DNA of 64,000 bases. Source: Chitinophaga sp. YR627. GTDB lineage: Bacteria > Bacteroidota > Bacteroidia > Chitinophagales > Chitinophagaceae. The position numbers were made by a program, and so were the translations under genes. How positions within the stretch are numbered: position 1 is the stretch's first letter; each line of letters opens with the position of its first letter. Positions 34,179-42,733 of this stretch are shown here, piece after piece. The stretch is from assembly GCF_900114995.1 (NCBI RefSeq), contig NZ_FOUX01000007.1, positions 1 to 64,000 on the forward strand. The letters are read 5' to 3'. The notes beneath the pieces were generated by a model. It made no database searches, had not been told where the DNA came from, and worked only from the letters and a program-made list of their open reading frames with translations.

Positions 34179-35504
34179 ATGTCTGCTCAGGAAACTGTTT
34201 TAAAGAAAGTAATCAAACCCATACACTTATGGGCCATTGGCGTCGGACTGGTCATCTCCGGTGAATATTTCGGATGGAATTATGGCTGGGACGTAGCCGG
34301 TACCGTCGGTTTTCTGATAGCGACAGTTATCATTACCGTCCTGTATATCACGTTTATTTTCAGCTTTACAGAACTGACCACGTCTATTCCGCAGGCCGGT
34401 GGACCGTTTACCTATACGCATAGGGCGATGGGGCCTTTCGGCGGACTTATCGCCGGATACGCGACCGCTGTGGAGTTCCTGCTGGCCACACCCGCTATTG
34501 CGTTCGCCCTGGGCAATTATCTGCACTTTCTGCATCCTTCGCTGCCGGTACTCGGTTGCGGGATCGCCTTTTATGTGATCCTGACGGGCGTGAACCTGCT
34601 GGGTATTAAAGAGTCAGCCTTATTCTCCCTGATCATCACCTTACTGGCCGTAGTAGAACTGCTGATATACATGGGGATCGTAGCGCCTTCTTTCAGTACA
34701 GCCAACTTCCTGCATGATGCCATGCCTGCAGGCTGGATGGGCGTATTCGCAGCATTGCCTTTCGCGATGTGGTTGTACGTCTGTATAGAAGGGATCGCGA
34801 TGGTAGCAGAAGAAGTAAAGGATCCCGGTGCCAATATTCCCAAAGGATATATCTCTGCTATGCTCACACTCGCGATACTCGCAGTAGGTGTGATGGTGCT
34901 CACGGGTGGTATTACAGACTGGCGACAGCTATCCACCATCGACTACCCATTACCGGAAGCGATCGGCGTTGTACTGGGTAAACAAAGCGGTATCACTAAG
35001 ATATTTGCGGGTATTGGTCTCTTCGGACTGATCGCCTCTTTTAATGGTATTATTATCAGCTATTCCCGTCAGCTGTTTGCACTGGCCAGGGGCGGTTATT
35101 TACCACCTGTACTGGCAGTGCTGAGTCCTAAAAGACAGGTGCCCTATGTAGCACTCATCGTTGGTGGATTATTAGGAGTGGGGGCGCTCTACTTTGGTAA
35201 GACGGATCAGCTGGTGATACTGTCAGTAATGGGTGCTGTAGTGATGTATATCCTGAGTATGATCAGCCTGTTTATTTTAAGAAAGAAAGAACCAGGGCTT
35301 GAACGTCCTTTTAAAGCGCCTTTTTATCCATGGTTTCCGGGTATTGCTTTAGTGTTGTCTATCATATCATTAATTGCGATCGTGTACTATAACTGGCAGC
35401 TGGGGATTCTTTTCTTTGCAGGGATGCTGGTGGCGCTGGGCGTTTTTGTATCAACAGGTAAGCATAAGGTAGTAACACCTGAACCAGAGGAAGTGATAGC
35501 ATAG
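34179..35504 (+). CDS. eat: Ethanolamine permease
   Basis: This 441-residue APC-superfamily transporter with about 12 helices is recognised by HLWAIGVGLVISGEYFGWNY in helix 1, SIPQAGGPFTYTHRAMGPFG in helix 3 and CIEGIAMVAEEVKDPGANIP. These are characteristic of the Eat ethanolamine importers. It is followed by both ethanolamine ammonia-lyase subunits, which supports the substrate. The C-terminus is a hydrophilic tail ending PEPEEVIA. The next 220 bp contain decayed out-of-frame copies of this tail (see the repeat at 35487-35725). Confidence 0.88.
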   Translation: MSAQETVLKKVIKPIHLWAIGVGLVISGEYFGWNYGWDVAGTVGFLIATVIITVLYITFIFSFTELTTSIPQAGGPFTYTHRAMGPFGGLIAGYATAVEFLLATPAIAFALGNYLHFLHPSLPVLGCGIAFYVILTGVNLLGIKESALFSLIITLLAVVELLIYMGIVAPSFSTANFLHDAMPAGWMGVFAALPFAMWLYVCIEGIAMVAEEVKDPGANIPKGYISAMLTLAILAVGVMVLTGGITDWRQLSTIDYPLPEAIGVVLGKQSGITKIFAGIGLFGLIASFNGIIISYSRQLFALARGGYLPPVLAVLSPKRQVPYVALIVGGLLGVGALYFGKTDQLVILSVMGAVVMYILSMISLFILRKKEPGLERPFKAPFYPWFPGIALVLSIISLIAIVYYNWQLGILFFAGMLVALGVFVSTGKHKVVTPEPEEVIA

Positions 35505-35725
35505 AGAAGCAACCGGAAGTTCCTGTGCCAATGATCAGATATAAGCTAACAAAAACGTAAACAGGGATAGTGATAACGTGAAGAAACGAGTGGCTATTTT
35601 TGTATTCATAAGCAGGAATAAAGTGAGAATACCGGAACCGGAGGAAGTAATAACATAAAACAAAGCGTGGATGTTTCCATGGCAAGAAGCCAGCAACACC
35701 GGAACCAGAAGAAGTAACCGCCTAA
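35487..35725 (+). repeat. Degenerate tandem copies of the permease gene's 3' end
   Basis: The last codons of eat (PEPEEVIA-stop, 35487-35504) recur downstream. A weak copy lies at 35564-35580 (GGATAGTGATAACGTG). A good copy ends at 35656-35658 and would read IPEPEEVIT-stop, preceded by VAIFVFISRNKVR resembling the eat tail VALGVFVSTGKHKV. A third ends at 35723-35725 and would read TPEPEEVTA-stop. The copies are about 67-77 bp apart and in different frames. Each keeps its own stop codon, so they look like serial partial duplications of the gene end, now non-coding. They fill the gap before eutB. Confidence 0.7.
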
Positions 35726-35740
35726 GAAAAAAAGATAGTT

Positions 35741-37117
35741 GTGTCATATCAACATACCATACATCATAAACGATATCAGTTTGCCGATCTGCGTACACTG
35801 ATGGCGAAAGCAACACCTTTCCGCTCAGGGGATGCATTGGCAGGTCTTGCCGCCGATACCTATGAAGAAAGAGTCGCGGCACAAATGACGCTGGCAGACG
35901 TACCCTTAAAGACTTTTTTACAGGAAGCCATCATCCCTTATGAAGAAGATGAGATCACACGGCTGATCATCGATACGCATGATCAGACAGCCTTCGCACC
36001 TGTCAGTCATTTCACCGTAGGGGAATTACGCGACTGGCTGCTAAGTGACGTTGCAGACACACGCACGCTGCAACAACTGTCAAAAGGACTGACACCGGAA
36101 ATGGTCGCCGCTGTTTCTAAACTGATGCGTAACCAGGACCTGATCAGTGTCGCACAGAAATGTGAAGTAGTGACGCGCTTCCGGAATACCATCGGGTTGA
36201 AAGGACATCTTTCTGTAAGATTGCAGCCTAATCATAATACGGATGATCCCAAAGGGATAGCAGCGAGTATCATCGACGGACTACTATATGGCAGCGGTGA
36301 TGCGGTAATAGGTATCAATCCTGCTACGGATAGTCCGCAGGCCGTGATACAATTACTACGGATGCTGGATCAGTTGAGACAGCAGTTCGACATTCCCACA
36401 CAATCCTGCATTCTCTGTCATGTTACTACCGCCATGCAGATCATGCACCAGGCGCCGGTTGACCTGGTCTTTCAATCTATTGGTGGTACTGAAAAAACAA
36501 ACAGCAGTTTTGGTATTCACCTGAATATGTTAAAAGAAGCGCATGAAGCAGCATTATCGCTGAAAAGAGGTACCGTGGGTAATAACGTCATGTATTTTGA
36601 AACAGGACAGGGAAGCGCTTTATCTGCAAATGCACATGCGGGTGTGGACCAGCAGACCTGTGAAGTAAGATCTTATGCTGTTGCGCGGCAGTTCTCACCA
36701 TTACTGGTAAACACAGTCGTTGGTTTCATCGGACCAGAATATCTTTTCGATGGTAAACAGATCATCCGGGCAGCTCTGGAAGATCATTGCTGTGGTAAGC
36801 TACTGGGATTGCCAATGGGCGTGGATATCTGTTATACCAATCACGCAGAGGCAGACCAGGATGATATGGATAACCTGCTGACATTGCTGGGGGTAGCAGG
36901 TTGTAATTTTATTATGGGCGTACCAGGAGCGGATGATATTATGCTGAATTATCAGTCTACTTCTTTTCACGATGCCTTGTATGCACGAAAGGTATTAGGA
37001 TTAAAAGCCGCACCGGAATTTGATGCCTGGTTACAGCAACAGGGTATTACCAATGCACAGGGACAGTTACAACAGGTAGGGAAAGCACATCACTTATTAA
37101 GTTATCAGGCGGGATGA
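35741..37117 (+). CDS. eutB: Ethanolamine ammonia-lyase large subunit
   Basis: This 458-residue protein, of usual EutB length, starts at GTG (VSYQHTIHHKRYQFADLRTL). The TIM-barrel core is recognisable through KCEVVTRFRNTIGLKGHLSV, RLQPNHNTDDPKGIAASIID, YFETGQGSALSANAHAGVDQ and GADDIMLNYQSTSFHDALYA. EutB with EutC converts ethanolamine to acetaldehyde and ammonia using adenosylcobalamin in the cytoplasm. Its stop overlaps the eutC start in ATGA (37114-37117). No EutA reactivase, aldehyde dehydrogenase or microcompartment shell gene is in the window, so this is the simple (Pseudomonas-like) arrangement. Confidence 0.95.
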   Translation: MSYQHTIHHKRYQFADLRTLMAKATPFRSGDALAGLAADTYEERVAAQMTLADVPLKTFLQEAIIPYEEDEITRLIIDTHDQTAFAPVSHFTVGELRDWLLSDVADTRTLQQLSKGLTPEMVAAVSKLMRNQDLISVAQKCEVVTRFRNTIGLKGHLSVRLQPNHNTDDPKGIAASIIDGLLYGSGDAVIGINPATDSPQAVIQLLRMLDQLRQQFDIPTQSCILCHVTTAMQIMHQAPVDLVFQSIGGTEKTNSSFGIHLNMLKEAHEAALSLKRGTVGNNVMYFETGQGSALSANAHAGVDQQTCEVRSYAVARQFSPLLVNTVVGFIGPEYLFDGKQIIRAALEDHCCGKLLGLPMGVDICYTNHAEADQDDMDNLLTLLGVAGCNFIMGVPGADDIMLNYQSTSFHDALYARKVLGLKAAPEFDAWLQQQGITNAQGQLQQVGKAHHLLSYQAG

Positions 37118-37896
37118 GTAATATACAACACAGTAACACAGTACAGGAAGACCCCTGGTCTTCATTGAAAGCTTTCACCACTGCACGTATTGCGCTGGGG
37201 AGAACAGGGACGGCTATTCCGCTGAAGGAGGTATTGTCTTTCAGACTCGCGCATGCGCATGCAAGAGATGCTGTTTATTCAAAACTGGATACGAATCTCC
37301 TGCTGGAAGAACTACATGCATTTTTGTTGCCCGTATTACCATTGCATAGCAGCGCTGTGGATCGTTATGAATACCTGCAACGTCCGGACAAGGGTCGTTG
37401 CCTGGATCCACAGAGCATCGATATGCTCAGGGCACAGCCGGATGCCTTCCGGCAGAAAGATGTGGCTATCATCATTGCCGACGGACTATCAGCTACAGCC
37501 ATGAACATACATACGGCTCCTTTATTGAATCATCTGTTGCCAATGCTGAAGACTGCCGGATTATCAATCGCACCGGTTTGTCTGGCAGAGCAGGCGAGGG
37601 TCGCTATTGGAGATGAAATAGGGAGTCTGCTGGAAGCAAAGATGACCCTTGTACTCATAGGAGAACGTCCTGGACTGAGTGCTGCTGACAGTATGGGCGC
37701 CTATATCACTTTTAATCCCCGTCCGGGTAATACCGACGAAGGCCGTAACTGTATTTCCAACATCCGGCAGGACGGATTACAGTATATCCCGGCTGCCGGC
37801 AAGATCTGTTATCTGTTGCAGGAAGCGATGAAACTGCGTCTTTCCGGTGTGGAATTGAAGGATAATTACGTAGATCTTTCACTGCTTAAAGAATAA
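37114..37896 (+). CDS. eutC: Ethanolamine ammonia-lyase small subunit
   Basis: This 260-residue EutC starts inside the eutB stop and is therefore translationally coupled. ARIALGRTGTAIPLKEVLSF and RLAHAHARDAVYSKLD near the N-terminus, VAIIIADGLSATAMNIHTAP in the middle and RPGLSAADSMGAYITFNPRP form the characteristic cobalamin-binding small subunit. Together with EutB it forms the B12-dependent lyase. It ends the permease-lyase operon. Confidence 0.95.
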   Translation: MSNIQHSNTVQEDPWSSLKAFTTARIALGRTGTAIPLKEVLSFRLAHAHARDAVYSKLDTNLLLEELHAFLLPVLPLHSSAVDRYEYLQRPDKGRCLDPQSIDMLRAQPDAFRQKDVAIIIADGLSATAMNIHTAPLLNHLLPMLKTAGLSIAPVCLAEQARVAIGDEIGSLLEAKMTLVLIGERPGLSAADSMGAYITFNPRPGNTDEGRNCISNIRQDGLQYIPAAGKICYLLQEAMKLRLSGVELKDNYVDLSLLKE

Positions 37897-37984
37897 CATC
37901 GCAAAAAGCTGCTGGTAATACCGTTTATTTTCCCCCTCAATTATTTAAAAAAAATAATACTTTGTGCGCCATTCAAAACGACTG

Positions 37985-38542
37985 ATGACGCACGACGGAT
38001 ACCATATCTCTGCTGATGAAGCTACTGAGGCACTCCGTAGCCGCAATGCCGACGTATTCCGGAATATTTACAATGCGTACAGTGAAGAACTGTACCTGCT
38101 GGCTTACCGCTGGGTCAAAGACAATGACCTGGCAAAGGAGGTCGTACAGGGTCTTTTTACCCATTTATGGGAGAAAGGACCGGAGATCACTATTACCGGA
38201 AATGTACGGCATTACCTGTATCGTGCAGTCACCAACAGAAGTATCAATGAGCTAAAGCGCAGGGCCCGCCATGTCAGTGAAGAAGCCCTGCAATGGCAGG
38301 CGGACAGTGTTTCCCTGCATGAGATCACCGACCATCTTTTACTGCAGAAAGAGATCATGCGGCTGGTACAGGACTTAGCGCCACGCTGCCGGGAGATCTT
38401 CCTGCTCAGTCGTTTCGACGGACTGGAACCTGCTGAGATAGCAGCAAAGCTGGGTATTGCGGTTAATACCGTGTATTTCCAGCTGGCAGTGGCCCTGAAG
38501 CACCTGCGAACACATTTGCTGAATGGAAAAAAATTAGAGTAG
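37985..38542 (+). CDS. ECF RNA polymerase sigma factor (FecI-like)
   Basis: The likely start is ATG 37985 (MTHDGYHISADEATEAL), giving 185 residues. A GTG at 37964 in the same frame overlaps a near-consensus -7 box (TACTTTG, 37958-37964), which argues against it. Sigma2 covers FRNIYNAYSEELYLLAYRWV with DLAKEVVQGLFTHLWEK, and sigma4 covers LAPRCREIFLLSRFDGLEPA with IAAKLGIAVNTVYFQLAVAL. It precedes a FecR-like anti-sigma gene and a SusC protein with STN domain, the classical trans-envelope signalling set: ligand at the receptor releases the sigma factor to transcribe susCD. Confidence 0.9.
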   Translation: MTHDGYHISADEATEALRSRNADVFRNIYNAYSEELYLLAYRWVKDNDLAKEVVQGLFTHLWEKGPEITITGNVRHYLYRAVTNRSINELKRRARHVSEEALQWQADSVSLHEITDHLLLQKEIMRLVQDLAPRCREIFLLSRFDGLEPAEIAAKLGIAVNTVYFQLAVALKHLRTHLLNGKKLE

Positions 38543-38586
38543 CATCAAAGTAACACGGCGTTGAATTGTCGTAATATGTATAAGTG

Positions 38587-39501
38587 ATGAACAACAAGGA
38601 CGTAACTGAATTTGTCATTGATTGTCTGACAGATACCGGTAACAAGGACAAACAGGCTGCATTAAATCAGTGGTTGCAGAAATCGGAAGATAACCGCGCA
38701 CTGTATGCAGAACTGAAGCAGCTTTGGGAAGCTGCCGCAGCAGTCCCTCCTGTACCATTTGACAGCGAACAAGGCTGGAACGAACTCCTGCAGATAATTG
38801 CAGAAGAGACGCCTGTAAAACGCATGTTCCCCTGGAAGACAGTGGCCGCAGCCGTGTTGCTCTTACTCCTGGGTACCGGCATCTGGTGGTGGCAGACAAC
38901 TGCCGTCCGCTGGACGATCTATATCGCCCAGGCAGCAAACAGGGATAGTCTCTCACTGCCAGATGGCTCACTGGTATATCTCAAACCAGGTACTACTCTG
39001 AAATATAAACAACCCTTTTCTGACCGCACCGTTGTCCTCTTATCTGGTGAAGCATATTTTGATGTAAAGAAAGCAGCCGAACACACTTTTTTCGTACAGG
39101 CAGGAGATGCAGTTGTGCGTGTATTAGGTACGGCATTTAATGTACGAATAGAACAGAATAGAACAGAGGTGATCGTGTTTGAAGGGAAAATAAGTTTACA
39201 GCAAAATGGTCAGCAACTGGTGCTCAGTAGTGGTGATGGAAATAAAGGAACGGTGGATGCTGCGGGTGGTGAAATCCTGCACCCACAGGGCGATTACAGC
39301 AATCAGTGCGTATGGGCTACAGATGATTTGTCATTCGAAAATGAAGAAGCTGCACACGTAGCAAAAGTGATCGCAGACTACTATAAAATACCTGCCCTGA
39401 AAATACCTGAAAATCTAAAACATAAACGTATTACCTTACACCTGCATAACACGCCGGCCGAACAAGCTATGGAAATCCTGGCGACCGTTTTAGATGAATA
39501 A
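38587..39501 (+). CDS. FecR-family anti-sigma factor
   Basis: This protein of about 304 residues (ATG 38587; a GTG lies one codon before) has a cytoplasmic N-terminal anti-sigma region (LNQWLQKSEDNRALYAELKQ), one transmembrane helix (TVAAAVLLLLLGTGIWWW) and a periplasmic FecR domain. The latter contains RDSLSLPDGSLVYLKPGTTL and ALSGEAYF-type SGEAYFDVKKAAEHTFFVQA, with a C-terminal DUF4974-like STN-fold part (ALKIPENLKHKRITLHLHNT). The periplasmic part binds the receptor's STN domain and passes the signal to the sigma factor encoded 41 bp upstream. Confidence 0.9.
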   Translation: MNNKDVTEFVIDCLTDTGNKDKQAALNQWLQKSEDNRALYAELKQLWEAAAAVPPVPFDSEQGWNELLQIIAEETPVKRMFPWKTVAAAVLLLLLGTGIWWWQTTAVRWTIYIAQAANRDSLSLPDGSLVYLKPGTTLKYKQPFSDRTVVLLSGEAYFDVKKAAEHTFFVQAGDAVVRVLGTAFNVRIEQNRTEVIVFEGKISLQQNGQQLVLSSGDGNKGTVDAAGGEILHPQGDYSNQCVWATDDLSFENEEAAHVAKVIADYYKIPALKIPENLKHKRITLHLHNTPAEQAMEILATVLDE

Positions 39502-39520
39502 TTGAGCTCCTTTAACCCAC

Positions 39521-42500
39521 ATGAGGATCCTGGCCATCTTAGGTTTAATCACCGTTTTAATATGTGTATTCCTGACAGGAACAGCACAACAGTCAGCATT
39601 GCTCCAGCAACGCCTGGATGTGCGGGTGAAGAACATGCCGGTCGTTAACTTCATGAAGTGGATCAGTCAGCAGACAGGTAACTCTTTTGCATATCCCAAC
39701 GAAATACTGGAAGGCCGTACCTCCGTTACCATCAATGAACGCGATATCACCGTACAGGCAATCCTCGAACGCATCTTTCCTTCCGCAAAATATGATATCA
39801 GGACCATCGGTCACCAGATCATCATCCGCTTTAGAAAACAAACTTCCCTGGCAACAGACACATTACAACCTGCCCGCATCATGCAGATGAATACTGTCGT
39901 CGTAACGGCACTGGGCATCAACCGGCCCAAGTATACGCTTGGTTATGCTTACGCTGAGATAAATGGAGAGGAGATGACGGCAGCCCGCGATATCCATCCC
40001 ATGAATACCCTGAGTGGAAAGGTGGCCGGACTGGAAGTGAGTCCGGTGAACAGCGGTATGGGAGGTTCTACAAAACTTACGCTCAGGGGGATGCGGTTGC
40101 TGGGCGGTAATAACCAGCCCTTACTCGTAATGGACGGTATCCCGGTCAATAATTCCTCTCCCGGACAGGCAGAAAGATATGGCGGTTATGATCTGGGGGA
40201 TGGCACCGCTGTTATCAATCCGGATGATGTTGAGACGATCTCTGTGCTCAAAGGAGGGGCTTCTGCTGCTTTATACGGTACCAGAGCTTTAAACGGAGTA
40301 ATTCTTGTTACAACCCGTAAAGGTGTCCGTAAAGGGCTGGAAATGGCCTTTACGTCGAATATAATGCTGGAACAGACCAACAATCAGTACGATTTTCAGG
40401 ATACCTATGGCAGCGGTCGCGATGGCGTACTGCCTGTCAGCGCTGCTGAAGCCAGGTGGGTATCTCAGTACAGCTGGGGACCGAAACTGCATGCCGATAG
40501 TCTGGTGTGGCTATGGAACGGACAACGGGTCCCTTATGTAAAGGCACGTCATTCCACGGCTGATTTCTTCCGCGAAGGCTTTACACGGATCAACACACTG
40601 GCTGCTGCAACAGGGAATGAACGTACACAGCTGCGTTTTTCCTATACCAATACCGGGACACATGATATTCTCCCGCAAAGCGGTCTGCAAAGGCATAATC
40701 TTTCCGCCCGGGTGAGCACTGTCCTTGGTCGTCGCCTGGAACTGGATACGCGTGTGGCCTGGTTAAACGAACAGGTGCAGAACCGCCCCGCCCTCTCTGA
40801 TAATCCTAACAATGTCGGTTACGTGCTGACAGGTATTGCACCCAATATTGATCTGAACTGGCTTAAAAACTATAAAGATCCTGTCACCGGCAATTATATC
40901 AACTGGAACAACAACACCTACCAGGTCAATCCTTACTGGGCCATTTATGAACAGCCCAATGCCAGTGTCCAGAATCGCCTCAACGGCTTCCTCCAGCTGA
41001 AATATAAAATATCTCCTGACCTGGCAGTACACCTCCGCTCAGGTATGGACTATTCCAGTTTCTCTTTCTATGAGCTGATGAACTACTCCACACCGGTCAA
41101 TCCGTTGGGTGCCATCTCCCTCAAAGACAGAAGACTATGGGAGAGCAATACAGACCTGCTGTTGACGTACAGCCGTCAGTTAAACCGCTGGGGCATTACC
41201 CTGAACACCGGCGCTACCCGCATGGATTACCAGGAGCGGGTACGTAATACTACCGGCAGGGAAATGAACATCAGGGGAAACAGGGGCATTGAAAATTTCG
41301 GTACACGTATGCGCAATGAAATGATCCTCAGAAAACGGATCAATTCTGTCTACGCTTCTCTGGATATTGACTACAGACGCTTGTTATATCTCTCGCTGAC
41401 CGGTCGTAATGACTGGTCATCTACATTGCCTGCTGACCACAACGCCTATTTTTATCCCTCCGCCTCTGCCGCATTTCAGTTCAGCGAACTGCTGACAGAC
41501 AACCATATCCTGTCCTTCGGTAAACTGCGTGTCTCCGTGGCACAAACCGGAACAGACGCCGCCCAGCCTTACCTGCTGCGTTTAAGCTATGGTTATAATC
41601 CGGATATACCCAGTATAAAAGGTTATTCCATTGGTGGGGTAGCAGTAGATAATGTACCCTTCGCAGACCTTCGTCCGGGTATCAGCAAGGGATATGAAGC
41701 TGGCCTGGATCTGGCGTTCTTTAATGACCGTATCAGTCTGGATGCCACCTGGTACCATACCAATACCCTCGATCAGGTGCTGAATGCCCCCGTATCTACC
41801 TCCAGTGGTTATACCAGTGCAGTGATCAATTCCGGTAATATCCGTAATCAGGGAATAGAACTGGGACTGACCATCGTTCCGGTAAACCGTCAGCAGTTAC
41901 ATTGGGATACCCGTTTTATTTTTTCCCGCAATTGTAATCGTATACTCTCCCTGAATACGCTGGTTTCACCCTATTACACCATGGCAGTTGGACGCTGGGG
42001 AAATGCCTCCATTGTAGCAAAAAAAGGAGAGGCCTATGGGATGATCAGTGGTAAAAAGTTCCTCCGGGATGCACAGGGCAGGATGATCCTCGATGCGAAT
42101 AACCTGCCGAAGTATACAACAACAGATGGCTATCTGGGGAATAACCAGTATGACTGGACAGGTAGTATTACCAATAAGGTGACTTATAAGCGGTTTAGTC
42201 TGACGACCCTGCTGGACATCCGGTACGGCGGCAATATCTACTCTATGACCAATCTCCTGGCCTATGGCAATGGTAAACAGAAAGGTACCCTGGTTGGCAG
42301 AGATGGATGGGCGCGCTCAGAACAGGAGCGTGTCAGCGCAGGTAAAAAACAGGAAGAATGGACGCCTACCGGCGGATTACTGGTCAGTGGTGTACAGGCA
42401 GCCACAGGGAATGAAATACAGGCATATGTCAATCCACAGGCCTACTGGACACGCGTATCAGATAATATCCCGGAAGCCTTTGTGTATGACGCTTCCTTTA

Positions 42501-42724
42501 TAAAACTACGTGAACTGCATCTCGACTATCAGCTACCGCGTTTCTCAACACGGTTCAGAGAAGCAACGATATCGCTGACAGGACGTAATCTGGCGACCCT
42601 GTATAAGGCAGTGCCCAACATCGATCCTGAATCAAGTTATAACAATACCACCGCGCAGGGACTGGAATACGGTTCCCTGCCCATGAGAAGATCTTACGGT
42701 ATCAAACTGTATGTCAAATTTTAA
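39521..42724 (+). CDS. SusC/RagA-family TonB-dependent receptor with STN domain
   Basis: This 1067-residue receptor has a signal peptide (about 1-22) and an N-terminal STN (secretin/TonB short) domain (about 30-105, RLDVRVKNMPVVNFMKWISQ). A SusC plug follows (MNTLSGKVAGLEVSPVNSGM, LRGMRLLGGNNQPLLVMDGI, VETISVLKGGASAALYGTRA), then a beta-barrel ending KLYVKF. The CarboxypepD_reg domain usual in SusC proteins is missing; STN joins the plug almost directly. With the SusD lipoprotein 9 bp downstream it imports a ligand, probably an oligosaccharide or peptide, and signals through FecR. No degradative enzyme accompanies the pair, so the substrate is unknown. Confidence 0.93.
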   Translation: MRILAILGLITVLICVFLTGTAQQSALLQQRLDVRVKNMPVVNFMKWISQQTGNSFAYPNEILEGRTSVTINERDITVQAILERIFPSAKYDIRTIGHQIIIRFRKQTSLATDTLQPARIMQMNTVVVTALGINRPKYTLGYAYAEINGEEMTAARDIHPMNTLSGKVAGLEVSPVNSGMGGSTKLTLRGMRLLGGNNQPLLVMDGIPVNNSSPGQAERYGGYDLGDGTAVINPDDVETISVLKGGASAALYGTRALNGVILVTTRKGVRKGLEMAFTSNIMLEQTNNQYDFQDTYGSGRDGVLPVSAAEARWVSQYSWGPKLHADSLVWLWNGQRVPYVKARHSTADFFREGFTRINTLAAATGNERTQLRFSYTNTGTHDILPQSGLQRHNLSARVSTVLGRRLELDTRVAWLNEQVQNRPALSDNPNNVGYVLTGIAPNIDLNWLKNYKDPVTGNYINWNNNTYQVNPYWAIYEQPNASVQNRLNGFLQLKYKISPDLAVHLRSGMDYSSFSFYELMNYSTPVNPLGAISLKDRRLWESNTDLLLTYSRQLNRWGITLNTGATRMDYQERVRNTTGREMNIRGNRGIENFGTRMRNEMILRKRINSVYASLDIDYRRLLYLSLTGRNDWSSTLPADHNAYFYPSASAAFQFSELLTDNHILSFGKLRVSVAQTGTDAAQPYLLRLSYGYNPDIPSIKGYSIGGVAVDNVPFADLRPGISKGYEAGLDLAFFNDRISLDATWYHTNTLDQVLNAPVSTSSGYTSAVINSGNIRNQGIELGLTIVPVNRQQLHWDTRFIFSRNCNRILSLNTLVSPYYTMAVGRWGNASIVAKKGEAYGMISGKKFLRDAQGRMILDANNLPKYTTTDGYLGNNQYDWTGSITNKVTYKRFSLTTLLDIRYGGNIYSMTNLLAYGNGKQKGTLVGRDGWARSEQERVSAGKKQEEWTPTGGLLVSGVQAATGNEIQAYVNPQAYWTRVSDNIPEAFVYDASFIKLRELHLDYQLPRFSTRFREATISLTGRNLATLYKAVPNIDPESSYNNTTAQGLEYGSLPMRRSYGIKLYVKF

Positions 42725-42733
42725 GCAATAGGG

